A stretch of DNA of 13,299 nucleotides from Bacillota bacterium (GTDB taxonomy: Bacteria; Bacillota_E; RBS10-35; JAJYVN01): the NCBI GenBank assembly GCA_021846605.1, contig JAJZWQ010000088.1, positions 1 through 13,299 of the forward strand, written 5' to 3'. The position numbers and the translations under genes are program-made. The notes beneath the pieces are model-generated. The model searched no databases. It was not told the origin of the DNA and saw nothing but the letters and a program-made list of their open reading frames with translations. Position 1 is the first letter of the stretch. The number at the start of each line of letters is the position of its first letter. This document shows, piece by piece, positions 7,023 to 13,242 of the stretch.

Positions 7023-8341
7023 GCGTCTACCGCCTCCGCCCCCTGGTGCGCTGGGCACGCAGCCGTCTGCGCGTCCAGCGGCCGGTTTCCAGCCGCGTGC
7101 GCCGCATCGCGGCGGTGGCACCCCCGCCCGAACGGCTGGTGGCCATCACCTTCGACGACGGCCCCACGCTCGGCCTGACCGAGCAGATCCTGGAGGCACT
7201 GGAGCGTTTCGACGCCCGCGGCACCTTCGACATCATCGGCTCGACCGCCGAGAACTACCCGGACGCGCCGGGCCGCGTCGGCGGGCCGCTGTGGAGCGGT
7301 CTGGCCTATGACCATTACGCGGCCTTCGGCCGGGACGGGGAGGCGGGGTTGCGGGCCCAGCCCCACCTGGTGCCGCGGATTGCGGCGGCCGGGCACGAGC
7401 TCAGCAACCATTCCTACCGCCACCTGGCGTTCGGGCCGGAACGCGTGGTGTATCGGGGGCGGCAGTGCCATTCCGGGGCCCTGGCCGCCTTGGAGGACCT
7501 CCGCCAACTGCACACCTGCTGCGGGGACCTGGCGGGGCGGGCCCCGCGCTTGGGACGCCCTCCCCATTACGTGGACCGCACCCTGGACGGCTGGAGCGCG
7601 TACGACCTCTACGACGCGATGGGCTATCAGTACCTGGCGGCCGCCTTCGACCTCGGCGGCTGGCAGCCGAGCGCGGGGGGGCGGGAGCGGACGGTGGAGG
7701 CGGCGGTGGCGCCCCTGCGCAGGGCGCTACGGGCCGATCCAGGGGGGCTGTCTGGGAAGGTGCTCTTCGCCAAGGACGGGTACAACATGTCGCTCGATCC
7801 GGTGGTGACCTGGGCCCTGCCCGCCCAACTGGAACTGCTGGCGGCCCACGGCTACCGCGTGGTGACGGTGTCCGCGCTGTTGGAGCGCAGCGCGTTTGCC
7901 GACCTGCCCCCGGGCGATGCCCTGGCGGGAAGCGCGCGGCGCCTGCTGACGGCGGGGGTGCCCTGCACCTTCCAGGACAACACGCTCCGCCCGGACGAAC
8001 CGTTGACGCGCGGGGACCTGGCCGCGTGGCTGGCGGGGCCGGTGTCCCCGCCGGCGCTGCTCGCCTCGCCGCACCCACTGCGGGGGGACCCCTCCGCGAT
8101 CGCGGCCGAGCGCGCCTGGCTCAACCCGGGGCACGCGGCCGCGCCGATCGAGCGCGGGGAGTTCGAACGCGCCCTCGACCGCTGGGAGTGGCGCAGCGTC
8201 CACCATCGTACGGCCGCCGCCGCGCCCACTTCCGGTGGCGACGGGGGGCGCGGGACGGTCACCCGGGGGTTGGCGCTGGCGCGCATGGACGAAGCCCTGG
8301 GGCGGCGCGCGGGCCCGGAGTGGATACGGGCGGCGGTGTGA
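7019..8341 (+). CDS. Polysaccharide deacetylase (NodB/CE4-like) with C-terminal SLH-like repeats
   Basis: A 440-aa protein. The NodB motifs are VAITFDDGPT (Asp46-Asp47) and GHELSNHSYRH (His131, His135), giving the usual Asp-His-His metal triad. RPPHYVD (180-186) stands in the place of the third motif. About 35 extra residues (80-115) separate motifs 1 and 2 compared with short NodB enzymes. From about residue 309 three SLH-like units follow, each with a Thr/Glu-Arg-Gly turn before a helix: FQDNTLRPDEPLTRGDLAAW, then APIERGEFERALDRW, then GTVTRGLALARMDEAL. SLH repeats anchor proteins to secondary cell-wall polymer. Yet no signal peptide is seen; the N terminus is a basic, non-hydrophobic stretch. 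The GTG start overlaps the PHP stop and has GGGAGG (7006-7011) seven bases upstream. Deacetylation of a cell-surface or precursor polysaccharide is inferred. Confidence 0.85.
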   Translation: MSVYRLRPLVRWARSRLRVQRPVSSRVRRIAAVAPPPERLVAITFDDGPTLGLTEQILEALERFDARGTFDIIGSTAENYPDAPGRVGGPLWSGLAYDHYAAFGRDGEAGLRAQPHLVPRIAAAGHELSNHSYRHLAFGPERVVYRGRQCHSGALAALEDLRQLHTCCGDLAGRAPRLGRPPHYVDRTLDGWSAYDLYDAMGYQYLAAAFDLGGWQPSAGGRERTVEAAVAPLRRALRADPGGLSGKVLFAKDGYNMSLDPVVTWALPAQLELLAAHGYRVVTVSALLERSAFADLPPGDALAGSARRLLTAGVPCTFQDNTLRPDEPLTRGDLAAWLAGPVSPPALLASPHPLRGDPSAIAAERAWLNPGHAAAPIERGEFERALDRWEWRSVHHRTAAAAPTSGGDGGRGTVTRGLALARMDEALGRRAGPEWIRAAV

Positions 8342-8385
8342 GCGGCGCGGTCGGGCGGGGCCTGTCGCCCTATTGGAAGTTGCCC

Positions 8386-8412
8386 TGGCCCAGTTGTTGG
8401 GCACCGGACCCG
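8386..8412 (-). repeat. Degenerate second copy of the C-terminal tail of the solute-binding protein gene
   Basis: The stretch reads, on the minus strand, as AGPVPNNWA and then, after a one-base shift, GNFQ and a stop (through about 8372). The true gene end at 8495-8538 reads AGTVPSNWATGTFS and a stop. A 19-base core (8386-8404 against 8512-8530) differs at one base, and 23 of 27 bases agree over the longer stretch. It looks like the end of a decayed paralogous gene or a local duplication. Confidence 0.45.
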
Positions 8413-8436
8413 CGAACGGCCTTGTATGTCCTGATA

Positions 8437-8470
8437 GGGGAGGGCGCCGCGTGGTCGCGGCGCGCTCCCC
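8437..8470. terminator. Hairpin between the convergent NodB and solute-binding protein units
   Basis: A 15 bp stem with one mismatch (GGGGAGGGCGCCGCG with CGCGGCGCGCTCCCC) closes on a TGGT tetraloop, 96 bases after the NodB stop and 25 bases after the stop of the minus-strand gene. Its position between convergent genes suggests a bidirectional terminator; neither side has a T-run. Confidence 0.5.
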
Positions 8471-8494
8471 TGCAACCCGCCCCTCCAATGGTCC

Positions 8495-10705
8495 TTAGGA
8501 GAACGTACCGGTGGCCCAGTTGCTGGGCACGGTGCCCGCCTGCGGCGGCGCGCCGGTGGAGCCGATCTGCACATTTTGCGTGAGGGCCAGCGCCTGGCTG
8601 TTCTGTGTGACGCTTTGGAACGTCGCCCGGATGTATCCCTGGTTGTTGCTCTGCCCATTGTACGCGTTGGCGGTCACGCCCACCCAGGCGCCGGCCATCA
8701 CGGGGGCCACGATGCTCGGACCCAGTTGGGTGAAGTTCGTGCCGTTCAGCGACGCGTAGGGGGTCCACGCGGTGCCCTTGCGCGTAATGCGCAGCCACAC
8801 CGGCTTTATCAGGTAGTTGCTCGCCGGGCTGGTGAGCGGGCTGAGCAGTTCTTGGACGGTACCGTTGGAGTTCTTCCAGAAGAGGAACTTCTGCTCCTGG
8901 GCCGGGCTTCCGGGAGAGGGCCGGACCAGGAAATCGAACCCGTAGTACCCCGTCACGGAGAGGAGCGCCATGGCGGCGTTATCGCTCAGGTCGCTGCGCG
9001 CCATGAGGCCCGCCCGGATCCAGTTGGCCATCCCCGTCTGCGTGCCCTGCTTTTCCGAGATGTTGGCGATCGAAGTGAGTTCGCAGGTCCACGTGGCCTC
9101 GGTGGCCGTCGTGGCCACCGCGGCGAACACGCAGGTGTCGCTGTTGCTGGTGCCGGCCATGTCGGCACCGTCGCCCAGCACGGTGTACACCCCGTTCTGC
9201 ACGGAGACGTAGGGGGAGGTGGTCGAGGGGGACCCGCCGCCCGTCGCCGACGGCTTCGGGTAGTTCGTGGTGGGGCCGGGTTGGATCGAATTGACCTGCT
9301 TGCTCACCGAGGTGGCGACACCGGCCGTCGTGGCCGCTGTCGCCTCGAACGCGTCGACCTGCTTGTCGATTTGGGCGAACGCCTCGGTCACGCTGTCTGC
9401 CTGGGTGTGGATATCCACGATGAAGGGGGATGCCAGCAGTTCGCACTGGGCGTCCTCGTACTTGTAGTACTCTTGCGGGAACCCGTAGCCCTTGGTGGTG
9501 GCGTCCGCGAACACTTGCAGGTTCTTGCCCTGCAGGGGCTGCACGCGGCTCTGCAGCGTCGTGATCCACTCGGACCAAAGGCTGTTGAGCGAAGGCGCCA
9601 GCAGGAACACCTTGAACATGTACTTCTGCCAGTAAGTGTCCGCGCACAACCAGCGCACGAGGTCCCAGGCGTGCTTGGGGTGCCGGGTCGCCGCGCTGAC
9701 CAGGTACGCGTCGTCCGTCTGGTAGGTGGCCGTCCTCCAGGTGCTCTTCGGAGAGGTCGCGCCCTGCACCGGGAAGGAGGGCATTGGGTAGTAGTCCCAC
9801 AGGAACCCGCTGTACCCCGTCACCTGCGGTAGGACCGAGGCCGTGCCTTGCATCAGGACGGCGATGCTGGGGAGGTTGCCGGAATTTTCCACCGCATAAC
9901 CGGGGAGGACCAGGTCGTTATACAGCCAGGTCCCGGCGGCCAGCGAGTTCGAGGTGGACAGCGTGCTCTTGGTGCCGCTGCTGTCGACGATGCCGCCGCC
10001 GAAGGCCTGGTAGATCCAGGTGCGGTTGCCGATGGTGTTGGGGTACGTCCCGATCGACAATCCGGGTTGCTTGGTCCCGTTCACGGTGGTCATGAGATGC
10101 GGGGCCAGCGCCTGCAGGTCCTGATACGTCCAGTCCGGATTCGGCCGGGGAAGCCCCTGGTTGTCGAAGAAGCTCAGATTGACGGTCATCGCGAAGATGT
10201 TCGTGTAGGCCGGCAGGGCCATCAACTCGCCGTTGTACGTCAGGACGGGCATGAGCGACGGGGTCCAGAGATCCGTGCTGACCCCGTCGTGCTTCATATA
10301 GTCGGTCAGTGGCAGGACAAGGTTGCTGTCAAAAAATGGCGCCAGAATCCACATCTCGAACACGTCGGGCCCGGTGCCGGTGAGAATGCTGTTGACCGTG
10401 TTGGAGGGGTCACTCTCGCCCGGGATGATATGCACGTCGACGTTCCGGTACTGTCCCGACCACACCTGCAGTCCCTCAAGCAGGAGCTTCTGACCGACGG
10501 TGCCGGTTCCACCCGGGGCCCCGGACCACGGCGCGACGACCAGATGGATGTGTGGCTCGTTGGTGGTTGGCTTGGCGGCCACCTTTGTCGTGGAGCATCC
10601 GGCCAGCACGAGCCCGGCCGAGATGGATGCCCCGGCGCCCCAGCGCAGGGCTTGGCGCCGGGAAACCTTCGAACCCCCTGTCCTCACAGCCTCGTCTCTA
10701 TTCAC
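8495..10705 (-). CDS. Tat-type lipoprotein: solute-binding protein fused to a concanavalin-like domain
   Basis: A 736-aa exported protein. The N terminus has a twin-Arg signal (SRRQALRWGAG, Arg16-Arg17), a short hydrophobic stretch and the lipobox LAGC (Cys37), so it is probably Tat-exported and membrane-anchored. Residues about 45-470 resemble family-1 sugar-binding proteins of ABC importers (GPDVFEMWILAPFF, NGELMALPAYTN, HPKHAWDLVRWLC). A Ser/Thr/Pro/Gly linker (about 474-497) leads to a beta-rich module (about 498-702) with WIRAGLMARSDL, VWLRITRKGTAW and ASLNGTNFTQLG, the pattern of DUF1349/LamG-like concanavalin folds. GTG 10705 is the likely start; the frame is open further upstream, but the signal sequence fixes the N-terminal region. 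Its base composition is visibly less GC-rich than its neighbours. No permease or ATPase gene is in the window. Divergent from the Gfo/Idh gene. Confidence 0.85.
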   Translation of the reverse strand: MNRDEAVRTGGSKVSRRQALRWGAGASISAGLVLAGCSTTKVAAKPTTNEPHIHLVVAPWSGAPGGTGTVGQKLLLEGLQVWSGQYRNVDVHIIPGESDPSNTVNSILTGTGPDVFEMWILAPFFDSNLVLPLTDYMKHDGVSTDLWTPSLMPVLTYNGELMALPAYTNIFAMTVNLSFFDNQGLPRPNPDWTYQDLQALAPHLMTTVNGTKQPGLSIGTYPNTIGNRTWIYQAFGGGIVDSSGTKSTLSTSNSLAAGTWLYNDLVLPGYAVENSGNLPSIAVLMQGTASVLPQVTGYSGFLWDYYPMPSFPVQGATSPKSTWRTATYQTDDAYLVSAATRHPKHAWDLVRWLCADTYWQKYMFKVFLLAPSLNSLWSEWITTLQSRVQPLQGKNLQVFADATTKGYGFPQEYYKYEDAQCELLASPFIVDIHTQADSVTEAFAQIDKQVDAFEATAATTAGVATSVSKQVNSIQPGPTTNYPKPSATGGGSPSTTSPYVSVQNGVYTVLGDGADMAGTSNSDTCVFAAVATTATEATWTCELTSIANISEKQGTQTGMANWIRAGLMARSDLSDNAAMALLSVTGYYGFDFLVRPSPGSPAQEQKFLFWKNSNGTVQELLSPLTSPASNYLIKPVWLRITRKGTAWTPYASLNGTNFTQLGPSIVAPVMAGAWVGVTANAYNGQSNNQGYIRATFQSVTQNSQALALTQNVQIGSTGAPPQAGTVPSNWATGTFS

Positions 10706-10808
10706 TGCTCGTTCCCACCGACCCTTCCTGAACGCTCCGGCACAGACGAACAGAGTGCTCCTGTCCGTCCTATGGCAAATGCCGCTAGAGACGCAGAAAC
10801 CACCCGTT

Positions 10809-10817
10809 ATTCTAGCA
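10809..10817 (-). promoter_or_regulatory. Candidate extended -10 promoter for the solute-binding protein gene
   Basis: On the minus strand TGC-TAGAAT (10817-10809) is an extended -10 element, the most A/T-rich spot in the divergent intergenic region, about 100 bases before the GTG at 10705. No good -35 lies at 17 bases, as expected for extended -10 promoters. Confidence 0.33.
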
Positions 10818-10824
10818 TTCGTGG

Positions 10825-10854
10825 CCGTCTGACGCGGTTCCTTGTTGCAGACGG
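10825..10854. promoter_or_regulatory. Spaced inverted repeat in the divergent intergenic region
   Basis: CCGTCTG (10825-10831) and CAGACGG (10848-10854) are perfect inverted half-sites 16 bases apart, directly upstream of the candidate extended -10 element and between the two divergent genes. It could be an operator for a sugar-responsive repressor; seven-base arms also arise by chance at this GC content. Confidence 0.25.
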
Positions 10855-10952
10855 GCGTACGACCGGGGCGACCGGGTGCTCGACGTTGGCCCGGCTCCAG
10901 GACACGCTCTCCCGCAGGACCGCACAGGCAGACGGTGAAGCGCCCCAGCCAT

Positions 10953-10958
10953 GGAGGG
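10953..10958 (+). promoter_or_regulatory. Ribosome binding site deciding the GTG start at 10965
   Basis: GGAGGG lies six bases before GTG 10965 but directly touches the in-frame ATG at 10959, which is therefore too close to be used. Confidence 0.5.
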
Positions 10959-10964
10959 ATGCAC

Positions 10965-11957
10965 GTGCCGGAGGAGTTGCGGGTCGGGCTGCTGAGTTGC
11001 GGGGGCATGGCGCGCGCGCTGGCCCGGTCCCTGAACACCAGCGGACGGGCCAGGATCGCCATGGTGTGCGACGTGTTGGAGTCGGCCGCATCCGCGTTCG
11101 GTACCGCCTTGGACGTGCCTTGGACCACACGCATCGAGGACGTCCTCTCGGACGGCAGCATCCGCGCGGTCATTGTCGCCACGCCCAACCACACGCACGC
11201 CGATGTGGTCGAGCAGGCCGCGGCCGCGGGGAAGCACATCTTCTGCGAGAAGCCGATGGCGCTGTCGGTGGCCGACTGCGACCGGATGCTCACCGCGACC
11301 GAGGCCGCCGGCGTGCATCTGTGCATCGGGCAGGTGCTTCGCTACCTGCCTGTGTTCGAGCACACCCACCGGCTGATCGCGGAGGGACGAATCGGCCGTC
11401 CGTTTGCCATGCGCATCTCCCGACTTGGGGGCTGGGGCGAGACGCAATCCTGGCGTCAGCGGCGCGCGACATGCGGGGGGCCGCTCTTCGAGATCAACAT
11501 TCACGAACTGGACTTCATGCGGTATATCCTGGGAGAGCCGGAAGTGGTCTATGCCACAGGGTCGCAGTCGGTGGTCTCCACGGTCGACTTCGAAGACACC
11601 GCGCTGGTGACCGTGCGCTTTGCCGGTGGCGGCCACGCGGTGCTGCACAGCAGCATCGGCTCGGCCATCCCCGATTACACGGCCGTGATCCAGGGGAGCG
11701 AGGGTACGCTGGCGTTCCGTAATGGCGACAGCGTGGAGTGGAAGCGTCCGGACGGCCAGGGCGGCCGGCTGCAGGGCGAGGCGCTGGCGGTGCCCGACGC
11801 CCACTTGCGCGAACTGTCCCACCTCATCGACGCGGTCCTCGACGGCGTGCCGCCGGCAATCTCCGGCCGGGACGGCCGGGCTGCTGTGGCCATGGCCGAG
11901 GCGGCCGTGCGCTCCATCCAGACGGGCGCACCGGTGGCGCTGCCGCCCATGGGCTGA
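10965..11957 (+). CDS. Gfo/Idh/MocA family oxidoreductase
   Basis: Predicted cytosolic NAD(P)-dependent sugar or cyclitol dehydrogenase of 330 aa, full length. The N-terminal Rossmann fold begins RVGLLSCGGMARALARSL; VIVATPNHTHADVVEQA and HIFCEKPMAL follow, with Lys96 of the EKP motif as the conserved catalytic/cofactor lysine. His180 in FEINIHELDFMRYILGEP occupies the usual catalytic His position; Glu176 replaces the Asp common four residues earlier. The C-terminal half is the alpha/beta substrate domain (LVTVRFAGGGHAVLHSSIG, QGSEGTLAFRNGD). The gene is divergent from a sugar-type solute-binding protein with 259 bp between them, so the two may be co-regulated and act on the same imported sugar; this is inference. 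Start choice rests on the ribosome binding site; ATG 10959 would add two residues. Confidence 0.92.
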   Translation: MPEELRVGLLSCGGMARALARSLNTSGRARIAMVCDVLESAASAFGTALDVPWTTRIEDVLSDGSIRAVIVATPNHTHADVVEQAAAAGKHIFCEKPMALSVADCDRMLTATEAAGVHLCIGQVLRYLPVFEHTHRLIAEGRIGRPFAMRISRLGGWGETQSWRQRRATCGGPLFEINIHELDFMRYILGEPEVVYATGSQSVVSTVDFEDTALVTVRFAGGGHAVLHSSIGSAIPDYTAVIQGSEGTLAFRNGDSVEWKRPDGQGGRLQGEALAVPDAHLRELSHLIDAVLDGVPPAISGRDGRAAVAMAEAAVRSIQTGAPVALPPMG

Positions 11958-12040
11958 TCTGCACGGGGTCGCTCACAGGTCGCCCTGGCGGATCATGTCA
12001 GCTATGGCCGGCGACGCCGCGAAAGGGGATAGTGCTGGAC

Positions 12041-12061
12041 GATCCGGAGCCTTCCCGGATC
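12041..12061. terminator. Short hairpin downstream of the Gfo/Idh gene
   Basis: Perfect 7 bp arms GATCCGG and CCGGATC with a 7-base loop. There is no T-tract, so terminator function is weakly supported. Confidence 0.22.
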
Positions 12062-12099
12062 CGACCCGGACCAGTAGCCAAACGCAAGGCAGGGTTCTG

Positions 12100-12270
12100 C
12101 AGGCGCTGGTGTTGGCTTCCGCGGCACCGGCCCTCACGGCGGCCAATGTGCAGACGGTCGCACCGGCGGCGTTCTTGGGCATCGCGGGCAACAGCCACGC
12201 GAACGCCATCACGGGCGTCGTCAACGGCATCGGCGGCGGGCTGTTTGGCCCGACACTCGGTGCCGCGCGC
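12100..12270 (+). pseudogene. Hydrophobic coding-like fragment, unrecognised
   Basis: The frame reads an Ala/Gly/Val-rich run including APAAFLGIAGNSHANAITG and GVVNGIGGGLFGPTLGAA, with strongly G/C third positions. It might be part of a membrane segment or a secreted peptide. No start with a ribosome binding site is present, and beyond 12270 the same frame becomes Arg-rich and unlike protein. Family unknown. Confidence 0.22.
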
Positions 12271-12274
12271 CGAG

Positions 12275-12364
12275 ATGGCGAAGATCGTCGTCAACAAGGT
12301 GGGCGACGGGTACATCGCGACCTTCGACGAAGTTCTTCTGCCTGGCCAGTACGGCGGCGCAGGC
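12275..12364 (+). pseudogene. N-terminal fragment resembling a small HicB-like antitoxin-type protein
   Basis: ATG 12275 opens 30 codons reading MAKIVVNKVGDGYIATFDEV and then LLPGQYGG. The pattern (two short beta-strands, Gly-Tyr-Ile/Val-Ala-Thr) recalls HicB/UPF0150-type proteins and related short proteins with a TPEEAIGDL continuation. That continuation is absent: after Gly30 the frame turns into Arg/Ser/Pro-rich text. No ribosome binding site is seen. Probably a truncated remnant; the family call is tentative. Confidence 0.28.
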
Positions 12365-12588
12365 ATCAGGATGATACTGTCCCAGTTGTGGCGGATCCCC
12401 CGGGCGTGCCGGGGATCACCGAGTGGGACCAAGCGCTCCCGCAGGCCATCGGGATCGGTCCAGTTCCACTTCTCGAAGTTGGGCTTGGGCACCACGCCAT
12501 CCCCCTCTTCCTGCGGAGCGCTCCAGGGGTCGGCTTGGTCCGCGCGTCCGGCACCAGCGGCCGTACCCAGAGGACCTTGGTTGACCAT
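12340..12588 (-). pseudogene. Coding-like minus-strand fragment, unrecognised
   Basis: From ATG 12588 the minus strand reads about 83 codons with a natural-looking composition, including KPNFEKWNWTDPDGLRERL and ARGIRHNWDSIILMPAPP. Third positions are G/C-rich. The text stops making sense near 12340, where it meets the plus-strand HicB-like fragment. I cannot name the family. It is flanked by debris and has no clear ribosome binding site. Confidence 0.25.
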
Positions 12589-12808
12589 GGTGGACGTAGC
12601 GGCTGCCGCTGCGGCCGAACCCGCGGGTCGGACGCAGGGACAGCCAGACGGCAGCGCGATAGGCAGTGCCGCGCAAGCGGATCGGGTCGAGAAACGTCTT
12701 CGCCAGGCACCGCGGATGACCGTGCACGCGGCGCCAGGACCGCAGAGGCGAGGTTGGGGATCAGGATCCCGCTCAGGATCGTTCCAAGATGCTCATTCTC
12801 GCGGGTCG

Positions 12809-13096
12809 GTGGGTTCGTACGTCACCATCCACTATCCTTGGCACCCCCTGAAGGGCCGGCAGGGCGAGGTCTGCCGTCGGATGCGCACGCCCGGCGGGGT
12901 GACGCTGGAGGTCCGGTTGCCTGGCATAGGGCTCAAGAGGCTGCCGGAGTGGATGACGGAGCCGGAGACCTGCGAAGGGATGGTGGTCAGCGGGCAGCCG
13001 GTCTGTGGAGTGGCCGCGCTGCAGGCGGCGCGGGCCCAGTTGGATGCGTGGGGCCGGCGGGCCGGGACCGCTGGCGCGGCGGAAGAGCAGCAGTGA
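12809..13096 (+). CDS. Small DUF5372-like, mobile-element-associated protein
   Basis: A 95-aa protein from GTG 12809. The opening SYVTIHYPWHPLKGRQ, with a conserved Tyr/Phe-x-His-Pro-Leu-x-Gly, a middle beta-rich part (GGVTLEVRLPG), then LPEWMTEPETC and a C-terminal Leu/Ala helix match the layout of small DUF5372-like proteins that I associate with integrase/recombinase cassettes. Biochemical function is unknown. The start is weakly supported: no clear ribosome binding site precedes it, and the frame is open upstream with ATGs at 12716 and 12587 that would add low-complexity Ala/Gly/Arg sequence. The GTG is chosen because the family starts here. It is followed after 28 bases by a long hairpin and possibly by another gene at the right edge. 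Confidence 0.5.
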   Translation: MGSYVTIHYPWHPLKGRQGEVCRRMRTPGGVTLEVRLPGIGLKRLPEWMTEPETCEGMVVSGQPVCGVAALQAARAQLDAWGRRAGTAGAAEEQQ

Positions 13097-13124
13097 GTTC
13101 GGAGCGAGCGGGCACGCCGGGATG

Positions 13125-13173
13125 CGGGCATATCCATATGGCGCACTTGTATGGCGCCAGATGGATATGCCCG
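13125..13173. repeat. Long imperfect inverted repeat (20 bp stem, 9-base loop)
   Basis: Left arm GGGCATATCCATATGGCGC (13126-13144) and right arm GCGCCAGATGGATATGCCC (13154-13172) pair with a single mismatch, and the flanking C13125-G13173 adds one pair. The loop is ACTTGTATG. The A/T-rich core stands out in this GC-rich DNA. It could be a transposon end structure, a recombinase site, a REP-like element or a terminator behind the DUF5372-like gene. Confidence 0.75.
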
Positions 13174-13185
13174 TACGTCTGTGTG

Positions 13186-13201
13186 GCCGGCAGTTGCCGG
13201 C
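13186..13201. repeat. Short perfect hairpin next to the long inverted repeat
   Basis: GCCGGCA and TGCCGGC flank a two-base GT centre, 12 bases after the long hairpin. The two together form a compact structured block in front of the putative gene start at 13243. Confidence 0.45.
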
Positions 13202-13242
13202 AGCGCTGAAGCATGAGTGAGGAAGGGGCTGAGGGAGAGGGG

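Larger units (their letters stand above)
11958..12808. other. Decayed zone with coding-like fragments on both strands
   Basis: About 850 bp without an intact gene. Two plus-strand frames run through without stops, but sensible protein text switches between frames and strands every 80-250 bases. Three fragments are listed separately (12100-12270, 12275-12364, 12340-12588). A 7 bp hairpin, GATCCGG/CCGGATC at 12041-12061, lies 83 bases behind the Gfo/Idh stop and might end that transcript. I read the stretch as gene debris left by repeated insertion and deletion. Confidence 0.45.

Noticed and set aside
10706..11326. Upstream extension of the binding-protein frame by about 200 codons
   Set aside because: It overlaps the Gfo/Idh gene antisense, and the twin-Arg/lipobox signal requires a start near 10705.
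9848..11722. A 624-codon plus-strand open frame across the binding-protein gene
   Set aside because: Antisense shadow with His/Arg/Gly-rich text and no domain.
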